Assembly: GCA_026936325.1 (NCBI GenBank)
Contig: JAPTHN010000143.1
Location: forward strand, 310,001 to 374,000
Source: Platynereis dumerilii
Lineage: Eukaryota; Annelida; Polychaeta; Phyllodocida; Nereididae
Reading direction: 5' to 3'
DNA: 64,000 nt
This document shows, piece after piece, positions 55,140 through 64,000 of this stretch. A model generated the notes under the pieces. The model saw only the letters and a program-made list of their open reading frames with translations. It had not been told where the DNA came from and did no database searches. Each line of letters begins with the position of its first letter. Position 1 is the first letter of the stretch. The position numbers were made by a program, and so were the translations under genes.

Positions 55140-56075
55140 AAAGAGGAGTCAGTCGCGGGAGTTGATAAGTCGGGGGGAGGAGGGAGTTGGAGAGTGTTGG
55201 GAGTAATCGGGAGGAGGGAGGCAAAATTTGGAGGAAGGGAGTTTTGAAGAGTTTCATGGAAGTCCGGATAGTCCAGGAGCTTATGGGGAAATAAGGGGTG
55301 GATTGTGCAGGTTTGTCTACAAGCATGAAATTTGGCACAAATGTTGCTGAGGGTATATAAATTCAAATTTTTGAGGGCGCCGGAGCGGGCGCTCGTCTTG
55401 GTTGCCATAGCAACAAATTCAAAATGGCCGCCACTCGAAATCTAATTTTGAGTATAACTCAGTAACAAAAGGTCATAGGATTGCAAATAATACCTCTAAA
55501 TATATGTTTTTGACGCCAGGGATCCTGATTCTGCCATTATTTTTAATGTCAAACACATATTTTGGTCTATAGAGCCAAAAGTACCTGTATATTGGGTTAT
55601 AGAGCCTACTTTATCGAAACTTTCAACATATTTTCAATTTCCTGATAACAGTTCTCTGTAACAAGAACCAAATTATCAATTATATATATATAATATGTAC
55701 ATTGATGCCAAAGTAGCCAAATGAATGTAGCAGACAAGGGTATTGTTAAAGCAGCTGCATCTATGCACTCCTTTTCTTTTGCGCACGCAGTTTCACCACT
55801 AAGTCTTTCAAATATCACAGCACTACATGATGCTAGCCAATAAGTTGTGTAGTATACCAAAAGAAACCTGTTGCTGTCTTTGTGTGTTGGCCCATATGAA
55901 ATATATGATGTACTTATCCACTTCTGTTTGCCATCCCCATACTTTGAAATCCTGAATTTTTTAAAGATTGATTCGAACAAAGACTTTTTTTCAGTTACAA
56001 CGGTAATAAAACCTCTATTTGTGCTCAGCAATACATGTAGATGCTTCTTGGGTATATATCTGAGGGATACTATCA
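55140..56075 (-). repeat. inverted arm E
   Basis: Reverse complement of 59265-60130. Shared pieces, from the arm's inner to outer end: a LRYIPK-like stretch, GAAACCTGTTGCTGTC, a segment encoding AAALTIP and SATF, ATAATTTTTAATGTCAAACA-type sequence, the CG-rich motif cluster at 55365-55440, and GAGCTTATGGGGA. The minus-strand frame 55606-56076 (156 codons) contains the peptide AALTIPLSATFIWLLWHQ. I do not recognise a family. Confidence 0.8.
55401..55432. promoter_or_regulatory. RFX X-box-like plus YY1-like motif, arm E
   Basis: GTTGCCATAGCAAC (55401-55414) fits the X-box rule GTNRCC-N(0-3)-RGYAAC, and AAAATGGCCGCC (55421-55432) fits the YY1 core. The cluster lies in a G+C-rich patch (GGCGCCGGAGCGGGCGCTCG) inside A+T-rich DNA. 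Such clusters are typical of promoters; whether one is active here is unknown. Confidence 0.5.
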
Positions 56076-56180
56076 CACTACCAAGATATTTGTTTCATAT
56101 GTGCAGTGACTTTGGACAGACTGTCTTGTTTGATTAACTTCAGTCACATCTCACAAGTCTTGGAATTGATTTGACTTGGT

Positions 56181-56560
56181 TTCCCGTGGCCTAATGGTTA
56201 AAGTGCTTAACTGCGAATCCACTGGCCTGAGAGGACATGGGTTCGACTCCTGCTCCTTGAACTTCACTCAGCATAAGGCACTAAAACATAGGACACTCAA
56301 CAGATGGCAGCTGCAGCTACAGCTATCAAGAGCTATATATAGCTCTTGACCAGGTCTGTCCCATGAGACCTGGGCAAAAATAAACGGAGGGGTTGTATCC
56401 AGTGTTCTATACTGGGGCAACTGAAAGACCCTGCACATCCCTGAACTAATAGGGTATGTGGCAGACTCACTGCCTGACCATCACTCATCCATCACATGGC
56501 TGTCACCATGCTTGCATAGGCCAATATGTGGCCTCTTAGCATTAAATGAATAGAACTAGA
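56181..56560 (+). mobile_element. SINE with complete tRNA-type promoter
   Basis: A box TGGCCTAATGG (56187-56197) and B box GGTTCGACTCC (56240-56250) stand at the normal ~43-bp spacing of a tRNA-derived RNA polymerase III promoter. The body follows: GTTGTATCCAGTGTTCTATA, CAACTGAAAGACCCTGCACA, CTAATAGGGTATGTGGCAGA. The best-preserved head of the family in this window. Confidence 0.85.
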
Positions 56561-56984
56561 ACTAGAACATGCTACAGCAGCCTGTTCTATTGCGACGGGA
56601 GGGAGCGGGCTAAAACATTTCAGTACAGGTGCTGTATTTCATGTCCGTGTATGCATACATGAACTGCATACATGAACCAGCACAGTTCTGCAGAGTTCTA
56701 CTGAGCACAGACCTGAAAAGCAACGGCACTAGTGCCCCAGATGCCAATTCCATACTTAATTCGATGTGAATATCTTCAGTCTGCAGCCTCGCTAGATTGC
56801 CTGCCTCAACAGCAGACTGCTGTCAGTCAGGGTTTCTTATAATGATCCGACATGTGGCACATGGACTTTGTTGAGAGCCTTCCAACAATGGCACTGCTCA
56901 GGAAAGGCACAGTGCAGTACCCATGAGTAGGGGACAAGAGAACATTGCTCAAGGTTCCCTGCCATAGCCCCTTCACTTTTGGTG

Positions 56985-57195
56985 ATTGCAGTATGCATGA
57001 TGAGCGATGAGAAGACTAGGAGTCATGCTATAAAACCATTGGTGTCCAGGGTCATTGAGTAGCCCCAGAATAGAACACTCCATCTAATATCTCATGGGCT
57101 TGGAATAAATTGAGTTCAAGGGTTGGGGTTCGAACCTAAGCTCTTGAAACCTGTGCATGCACTATCAAGCACTCTAAACCATTCGATCACAGGGA
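56985..57195 (-). mobile_element. SINE, minus strand
   Basis: On the minus strand the A box TGATCGAATGGTTTAG (57174-57189) and B box GGTTCGAACCC (57126-57136) head a shortened body; the plus-strand phrases CATCTAATATCTCATGGGCT and TGTCCAGGGTCATTGAG belong to it. It lies ~430 bp from the plus-strand SINE, in inverted orientation. Confidence 0.7.
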
Positions 57196-57199
57196 ACTC

Positions 57200-58350
57200 A
57201 TTAAATTGTTTATATGGTATGTCAGATCAATACAGAGTTGTGATGGATCATTCTTCAGAAAGACCATGGTACTAGTAACTGGAGGACAATTCTCCTAATC
57301 TTGCCAAGGAGAACAACAGGCAATACCAAAGGAAAATCATTTCTCACCCAAATGAAGCATGAAGTACAATACCAAGTGACCCAACATTTAGCTCGGCACA
57401 AGTTTAATTTGCTGGGATGTCACATATGTTTCTGCATGTTCAAAGAGAATTCAAGTACACAAGAGACCGCCTGACTCATGCAGAAGAAGCAGTCCTTTAA
57501 CACAGGGACTGTTGTAGGCCTACCACTGTTTCACCGTCAGAAATTCACACACTGGTAGAGTGGTAGGCTAGCTGTTTTATTACTTGCTACATGTAGATTG
57601 TAGAAGATAGCTTAGATAAGGGAAGAGGGTTTTTGTGCCTAAAAGTCATGGCTGGAGGGAGTTGAAAGATCCAACAAGATTTTTTTTGACAAGACAATCT
57701 TGAAATTAGTGCTGCCTAGTAGTGTGTCACCAAGATCTTGCCTGTTGAATAAAAGAAAAACTTTTGACTTCTATATTCATCAGGAAAATGTGTACCTTTT
57801 TCTGTTTATTGTCTGAAATATTGGCTGTGATTCCCACCATGCCTGTGTTTGTTCATCTAAAATGTAGGTTTGGAGAGTCCTACCAGTACATTGATGAACA
57901 AACATCTTAAGCTGTCATAAGGGAAGTTGTCCTAGGTAAGAACTACAGTGAACAGCATCCAAACAACCTCAGGACTGATTGGTGAAAGGCATAAAGTGTT
58001 TTTTTGATAAATTGATGACTGTCCTTTCTAAAGTATTCCAGTCATGTGAAATGGACCACCAATGTCTTGCCAAGGATAACTAAAATTGCATGTTCCAGCT
58101 CAATAATGAACATTGAGGCTACTCCTTAACATCTACCTGCAGAAAATCACACAGTAGCCATTGTGTGACATGTTAAACAGTCGAATGGTGGTAGGCCTAA
58201 ATGCTGTTGGATTTGCATTTGAACTTGGCCTGACTTAAATTTGAGTTAGTAAATTTTGTACTAAAACTGGTACATATCAAACTAGTGTCTAACTGAGCCT
58301 GGCCAGAGGAATGGCATTGGTGGGGTAAATGTGTAACATGTTGAGGACTC
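57200..58350. other. no recognisable feature
   Basis: No supported gene, RNA or element. This is part of the spacer between the inverted arms. Confidence 0.5.
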
Positions 58351-58354
58351 CCGC

Positions 58355-58430
58355 TCTCTCTCGCATCTCATCAATTAACCCCCGTGAGCCCAGAATGGGG
58401 GTTAGAGGGCTGCACTTACCATATCTGTCT
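58355..58430. repeat. short relative of the repeat at 30590-31010
   Basis: GCATCTCATCAATTAACCCC followed by CTTACCATATCT corresponds to the right end of that repeat (ATCTCATCAATTAACCCCAG and TTACCATATCTACC). Confidence 0.55.
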
Positions 58431-59260
58431 AGTATTGTCCTTCTTCCATGCTTATCTACAGTGTGAGAATTTCCTTTTCCTTTGGTATTGGAATAGCAGC
58501 ATTCTTGGTCACCTTACATGTAGGAGAATTACTGATACCTTGGTCCTTTTGAAAAATAATCCTCCACAAGCGAATATTGTCTTGACATTGCATGCAAATA
58601 ATTTCAAGATTTGTGGGATGTGGGTTGGCAAAAGTCAATGAAACATGAGTCTGTTCACAAATAGAAAGGAAAATCTCTTGGTAGTATCCCTTGGATACAG
58701 ACTGTACCTGTCAGTCCCTTCCTCTGAATAACAAACCTCCACCATCGGTCTGTTTTGGGAAAGCAAATAGACCAATGTATCAGAGGAAGAATACTATGCA
58801 ATTGTCCATGAACCATTAAATCAGACAGTGATACACCATACAAATGACAAAATTAATGACATGTAAAAAGCATTTAAGATTAAAAATTAAAATAAAGGAA
58901 AGGGTCATTAATTTGTCACACCTGTTGACAATTAAGCATTAAGATGCAATGAACATAGTCTGCTTGTCTTTTAACCATTCAATTATTACACTGATGAAAA
59001 TAGTCCCCAATCTCACCCTTTGAAACTGAACACATCAGTTTCCGACAGTCAACTTGGCAATGTCACATTATTTCACTTATTCATTTGGCTTTCTATTTTC
59101 CCCTCCGCCTCGTAGGACTGCAATTCATGCTGAAATGTATCAGACTGTTCGCTACGCTTGTACAATATTTGTCTTTTTCTTCTTCCCATTGTACTTCCAT
59201 CTGCTAGGAGCATTCCAAATGAGAGTTGTGATGTGGTGCTTTTGAGAAGAGGCAGTCTGG
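58431..59260. other. no recognisable feature
   Basis: Small frames exist on both strands but none shows a family signature. Confidence 0.5.
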
Positions 59261-59264
59261 TCTC

Positions 59265-60130
59265 AGACTGCCTCAGATATATACCTAAGAATCATTTATG
59301 CTAGAGCACAGATAAAGGAGGTTATAACTGCAAACAAGTCTTTCTTCAAATCAATCGCCATTGTATCTTTAGGAAATCCAAGATTTCAATGGAAGGGGAT
59401 GGAAGACAGGACAGGGTAAGTACATAATAAATGTCATACTGGCCAATACTTGAAACAGCAACAGGTTTCTTTTGGTATACCATATAAATTATCGGCATGC
59501 AACAAGTGCAACATGTAGGGATTTGAAAGATTTCATGGAGATGACTGCATGCGCAAAAGAGCCTGTAGGTGTGAGTAAGGCAGCTGCTTTGACAATACCC
59601 ATTTCTGCAACATTTGTTTGGTTACTTTGGTATCATGGTACAGATGATTGTTGATGTATTTCTATTACATAAAGCTGGTGTTTATTTTTGTTGTCCAAAC
59701 TTGATGAATTGCTACTAGGAACAATTTTGCAATAGTTTAAGCCGAAGATTTGTGGTGAAATTCGATAAAATGAGCGCTATAACCCCAATAGACAGGCAAT
59801 TTTGGCTCTAAAGACCAAAGTATGTGTTTGACATGAAAAATAATGGCATAATCAGAATCCCTGGCACCAAAAACATATATTTAGAGCTATTATTTGCAAT
59901 CCTATGACCTTTTGTTACTGAGTTGTACTCAAAATTGGATATCGAGCGGCGGCCATTTTGAATTTGTTGCTATGGCAACCAAGACGGGCGCCCGCTCCGG
60001 CGCCCTCAAAAATTTGAATCTATATACCCTCAGCAACATTTGTGCCAAATTTCATGCTTGTAGACAAATATGCACAATTATCCCCATAAGCTCCTGGACT
60101 AGGAAGGCAGTCTTGAGGAGAGAGTTGTTG
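59265..60130 (+). repeat. inverted arm F
   Basis: Partner of arm E. It reads LRYIPKN near 59270 and AALTIPISATFVWLLWYH near 59590, corresponding to the arm E peptide, but with a stop between. A splice-donor-like AGGGTAAGTAC lies at about 59413, where arm E has TGGATAAGTAC. Homology also covers clearly non-coding parts, so this is a genomic inversion-duplication, perhaps of a gene edge. Confidence 0.8.
59948..59979. promoter_or_regulatory. RFX X-box-like plus YY1-like motif, arm F
   Basis: GGCGGCCATTTT (59948-59959) and GTTGCTATGGCAAC (59966-59979) are the reverse complement of the arm E cluster, with spacing preserved. The X-box half sites are intact in both arms. Confidence 0.5.
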
Positions 60131-60139
60131 AGAGTCAGA

Positions 60140-60360
60140 CAGTGATGGAAAAGAAAATTTTTTGTCAGGGGAGCTATCAGCTGTCGCGGCACAGGCGCGC
60201 CATTCCAAATTTTTTAAAGGGAGAAAAATTCCAAACCAGGGTTTATTTTTGGCTAAATTTAGGCCTACCTGGAGGACCGAAAAAGTGAACATGATAATTA
60301 TCTGTTTCTTCTGATGATTGGGGGAGCTGTATTAACTCCCCCCCCCCCAATTCCATCACT
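60140..60360. other. no recognisable feature; C run
   Basis: A ~10-base C run at about 60339-60348. Otherwise plain sequence. Confidence 0.5.
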
Positions 60361-60361
60361 G

Positions 60362-60972
60362 GATTCAGATGAAGGAAACTGGGGAGAGTCAGGAGTATGG
60401 AGGTTAGTCTGGAAGAGTGAGTTGTGGAACGTCGGAAGAAGGAAATTGGGGAAATTCAGGAGAAATAGTTGAACACTTTGCAGTCAAACCTAAAGCAGGA
60501 ACCTTTTTCATATAAAATGATTTTTAAGTAAAATGAATAAACAAAGAAGGGGCTTTGGTTCAAATAAAAAACTTTAATCCAAGAAGCTTTCAGTTTAATC
60601 AAATTTTGGCTTAATGCAAAAATCTTTCCATCTCAGCAAAATGCAAAAGGGGTTAAAGGAGAGTAGAGAGTCGAGCAGAGTCAGGAGAATGTAGGGATGA
60701 GGGAGTCAGGGAAAGTTTGGAGGAGGTTGAAAGGGGAAACAAGAGGAGAGTCAGAAGGAGAGTTTGGAAGAGGGGTCAGACAGAGTTGTCAGGATAGTCA
60801 GGAAGTGAGAGTTGTGAGGAGAGTTGGGAGAAGAGGGAGAGTCAGGAGGAGGGATTTGAGAGTTGGGAGGATGGAGTTAAGAGTCGGAGTTGGAGAAGGA
60901 ATTTGAAAGAGTCAGGGCTAGGGGAGAGTCGGGAGTTGGGTAGAGTCAGTAGTTGGGATAGTCGGGAGGGGA
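60362..60972. repeat. purine-rich GAGAGTC tract
   Basis: Long GA-rich strand with loosely repeated phrases (GGAGAGTCAGGAGTATGGAG, GGAGAGTCGGGAGTTGGG), interrupted by ordinary sequence at about 60480-60650. It is followed by the pyrimidine-rich complement. The frame at 60697-60906 is compositional. Confidence 0.85.
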
Positions 60973-61680
60973 CACCAAAGTCAAAACTCCCAACTCTCCC
61001 TGATTTCCTTCTTGTGACTCAATAACTCCCTAATCCTGATGCACCTCCCGACTCTACCCCAACTCCTGACTTCAAAAATCCCCTCTCCCCTACTCGGTTC
61101 TCCAGACTCTCTTACCAACGATGCAGTCAAGGTTGAAACATGCGAGACCAAGGCCAGGCCAAGGATTCGGCATCCGAGAGCGAGCCAAGGCCGAGGCCAT
61201 CAAAACATAACCCAGAGACGCGTCTTGAGGATGAGTCTTCTCGAGGCCTCCAACACAGGCCCAAAGACACCTGAGACTGAGGCAAAGCCTGTGATTTGGC
61301 ATCCAAGACCAAGCCAAGGCCAAGGCCATCAAAATATAGCCCCGAGGCTAACCTCGAGAACAAGGCCGACATCGAGACCTCCAACAATGTCCCTTTCAAC
61401 TCTCTTCTTGACTCCCTTCTTCCACATTTCATGACTCCCTCCTTCTGACTCTCAACAATTCTCTATTCCTGACTTCCCTCCCAACTCTACCTGAACTCGC
61501 CCAAACTCCTGTCTCTGACTCCTGTTTTCTCCCAAATTCCTTCCCTGACTCTCCTTCCAACTTCACTTCCAACTCTCATTCCATCTTCAGTTCCGAATCT
61601 CCTTCCAACGCTACTTCAAACTGCCCTTCCAATTCTCAACTCCACTTCCAACTTTCCCTGACACCCGACACTCCGATGAA
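60973..61680. repeat. pyrimidine-rich tract with a duplicated CAAGGCC unit
   Basis: CT-rich phrases (CAACTCTCCCTGATTTCCTT, CTCCCGACTCTACCCCAACT) mirror the preceding purine tract. In the centre, 61127-61245 and 61263-61375 are two diverged copies of a ~137-bp G+C-rich unit (CATCCGAGAGCGAGCCAAGG and CATCCAAGACCAAGCCAAGG). The 131-codon frame through them follows the repeat. Confidence 0.8.
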
Positions 61681-62900
61681 AATTTCTTTGAATCAAACTC
61701 GAAATAAAAAATCTTTGGCGGTAATACACTTCCACTGTCTGAATCTGAATCTATAGCACGGCTAGATTTTTGCATGGCAAGTTCAATGTGTAAAAGATTG
61801 AATTGACATTTCATATTCCCACATTCTGTTTTTCGATTTTTTTTTTCTCCCATTTGCCTTATTCATTTTGCTTAAATGTTACTTAATTGTGGGTGCAAAA
61901 GTTATTGAGTTATGATGAGATATGTTTAAAACAAGCATGCCAAAAGAAACAAAAACTTCACACGTCTGATTTCCAGCCATTTTCTTTGCATTTGCAACCA
62001 AAAGCCATACTATTTATCAGCGCACAGCACCTGTTCAATATCAGTCACTGATTTTGCAACAGGATAACTGTATAATATCTCATATTGATATTGCCTTGAA
62101 AAAAATTGTTTTATTTGGCATACAGTATCAGCCCAAGGCAAACAGTGACACAACTTACCATTTTACTTTTTATGATGTCATATCGTATAATACATTGGGC
62201 AATATCTCTGAACCAAGTCATCACAATGGCATCCAAATTTAAAGCTGTCCATCCTGGTTTCAGGCAGCAACCTTACAATTCTCTTTCTGGAAAAATAGAT
62301 AAATATTCTTATTCAGTGTTCTTCAGAAAAAATTAAGTTTAAAATATCTTATACTCTGACATGATGTTTATATAAATGACTTACACATTGTTTGTATGAA
62401 TATTGCTGGTCATTGGCAGAGGAGAGAAAGTATGGGTTGAAACGCATTGGTGATGTTTCCTGGAGTTATTTACTTCAGCCAGGAAAGACGATGTGTCTAA
62501 CTCATCAGATGGAATAAGATGACTTCAGTAGGAGAGTTTTGGATGGTACTGCATCTTGACTGGTTGCAGTAGGACAACATTTTGTAGTCACTTTAACTGG
62601 CTTTTATAAGGTCCCCTGCAACAAAAAGAATTGTTATAATATGGCAGCTGTATGCTGAAAACTTAATGACATCAGTAGATAACATAGACTAAGTCACTGT
62701 GAAAGAACCTAAATCTTGTAGGCAAACCGCAAATTTTTTAAACTCTCAAAAAATATTAAACCTCCTCAATTACATTGAAATAGCTTTGGAGTACTGTCGA
62801 TCAATAACTTTAATGTATAACGGACACTGGGGGTAAGTTGTACCAAAGGGCAACTTGTGTAGCCCACTTTAGGAAGAATTTAGTAAAGAAGGCAATGCCA
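61681..62900. other. no recognisable feature
   Basis: Intergenic, A+T-rich. No supported gene. Confidence 0.5.
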
Positions 62901-62907
62901 TCCATTT

Positions 62908-62985
62908 AAAGGGCTCAGCGGTAACGTTAGGCCTCCTGACCTCAGGGACACTGGTTCGATTCTCAATCCAGGCAACCCTTGTCAG
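62908..62985 (+). mobile_element. tRNA-like SINE or tRNA relic
   Basis: GCTCAGCGGTAACG (A-box region, 62912-62925) and GGTTCGATTCTC (B box, 62953-62964) lie at tRNA-like spacing. The arms do not form a convincing cloverleaf, so a tRNA-derived repeat is likelier than a gene. It is a different family from the other SINE. Confidence 0.5.
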
Positions 62986-63850
62986 AGGGATCTTTCATCT
63001 TGTGCAATGGTGCACCTTGCCTCATTGCTGTAGTCCCTAATCTAATATTAAGCTAAATAATTGCATATATACAGGATATAAACCTGAAGGATCCTTCCCT
63101 TGAAATGGGTGAAACACAAGATTTTTTTGGAATAAAGTTGGTGCTACAAATTGCCCCATCTAGTGACAAAATGAATTGTACCAGCGACTTACATGTAGTT
63201 GTGCCACTTTACCCACTTTTCTCTAAGGCCTACCCTCATCATCCATATATATGTATCATTAACATAAACACCCTCATCTAATGACATATGAGGGCAGTGA
63301 GCCCTCATTAAGGCTGAAAAAAGTGTAATGATTCCATCTTGACAGACTTTTTTTAATCAATGGATTGATTTTTCAGGGCAGGAAGATAAACTAAAGCTGT
63401 TTATTATTCACAGGTCCGCATGCCCAATGAAAGGACAGAGTGAGTTCTTAAGGCAGATCCTACAGAAATGCCAAGCTCTGCTTTTGGATCCGCGGATTCT
63501 TGTTTAACATAATATTATATGACCAGTATTCCAAGTGCATTTGCAAATCTTACTATTTTTTGTTACCCAATGACACTCAATATGACTACATACAAAATTT
63601 TATGTCTTGCCATTGCTGTCGAATTGCACTTTTACAAAAAAAACTTAGGTTTTAGTATTGTTCCTTAATGGTTGGACATTTTAAATAGCTTTACAGTAAC
63701 TGTGTTATTAATATAATGTATGCTAATAATTTATAATTTATGAAAGGCTTACAGGGTGAGCATAAAATTGAGCTGTGTCGGGAGACCATTGTATGTTGTG
63801 CCATTTTTTGCTTCAGGGAGATTCCCAAAAAACCAAAGCTTGATCATGTA
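62986..63850. other. no recognisable feature
   Basis: I see nothing beyond plain A+T-rich sequence. Confidence 0.5.
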
Positions 63851-63959
63851 CCCTATCAGTGTGCCTCGGCGGTCCAACGTCGACCCGACGCTGGTCCGAT
63901 GCTACTGATATCGGACTGATGCTGGGCCGACGTTGGACCGCCGAGGCATGCTGTCAGGG
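63851..63959. mobile_element. 109-bp GC-rich palindrome, copy 2
   Basis: Same length and plan as 43567-43675: CCCTATCAGTGTGCCTCGGC and GAGGCATGCTGTCAGGG at the ends, inner arms GTCCAACGTCGACCCG and GGGCCGACGTTGGAC. Flanked by TA on both sides, which would fit a TA target. Confidence 0.88.
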
Positions 63960-64000
63960 TAATCTGATAATTAGATATCAATGATATAACAAATTAGCCA

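Noticed and set aside
56181-56260. A functional tRNA gene
   Set aside because: A and B boxes are good, but the sequence continues into a SINE body found elsewhere and does not close a clean acceptor stem.
61039-61434. 131-codon frame as a gene
   Set aside because: It follows a duplicated G+C-rich unit and CT tracts and has no recognisable domain.
1-64000. LTR retrotransposon, retrovirus-like or Polinton-like remains
   Set aside because: I found no long terminal repeats, no integrase or protease signature and no capsid-type gene. All RT found belongs to LINEs.

Overview
This 64 kb window looks like repeat-dominated, non-genic DNA from an animal nuclear genome. The sequence is A+T-rich and full of GATA/TATC, GATT and TATG microsatellites. 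It carries two LINEs of the jockey/CR1 type, several tRNA-headed SINE copies, many short inverted-repeat (MITE-like) elements and large, old segmental duplications. I see no convincing multi-exon host gene, no rRNA, no functional tRNA, no CRISPR and no bacterial-style operon. The element repertoire suggests a marine invertebrate, possibly a deuterostome such as an echinoderm or hemichordate; that is an inference of low confidence.

Layout. 1-3550: microsatellites, a dispersed repeat with a TATC tail, a 398-bp inverted-repeat element, a degenerate ~30-bp repeat and a foldback MITE. 3551-8880 (minus strand): a nearly complete CR1-like LINE. 8961-18420: an array of related modules, including a fresh ~2.07-kb tandem duplication, a 16-copy ~76-bp minisatellite and a second copy of the inverted-repeat element whose empty site is preserved next door. 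17985-37690: two colinear segmental copies (A and B) in tandem, plus a partial third copy at 38070-40870; copy-specific insertions sit in A and B, and two islands are far better conserved than their flanks. 41400-53400: another duplicated block, into which a 4.6-kb composite of palindromic satellite, a ~210-bp tandem repeat and a truncated LINE has been inserted. 53850-60130: SINEs, a CCGTAAATT-rich element and two ~0.9-kb inverted arms, each with an RFX X-box-like and YY1-like motif. 60360-61680: a purine-rich tract followed by a pyrimidine-rich one. 61680-64000: little recognisable, apart from a tRNA-like fragment and a 109-bp GC-rich palindrome that has a sister copy 20 kb upstream.

The most interesting item is the LINE ORF1 protein at 7062-8765. 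Its readable domain order is PHD finger, acidic/coiled linker, SGNH-type esterase, NADAR (YbiA/DUF1768) domain, two CCHC zinc knuckles. PHD and esterase domains are known in CR1-like ORF1 proteins. A NADAR domain, a family tied to ADP-ribose chemistry and to removal of ADP-ribose from guanosine, is not something I know as a standard LINE part. It suggests a retrotransposon that may act on ADP-ribosylated nucleic acid. ORF2 (endonuclease plus reverse transcriptase) follows it on the same strand, so the two would work together as an RNP and target-primed reverse transcription machine.
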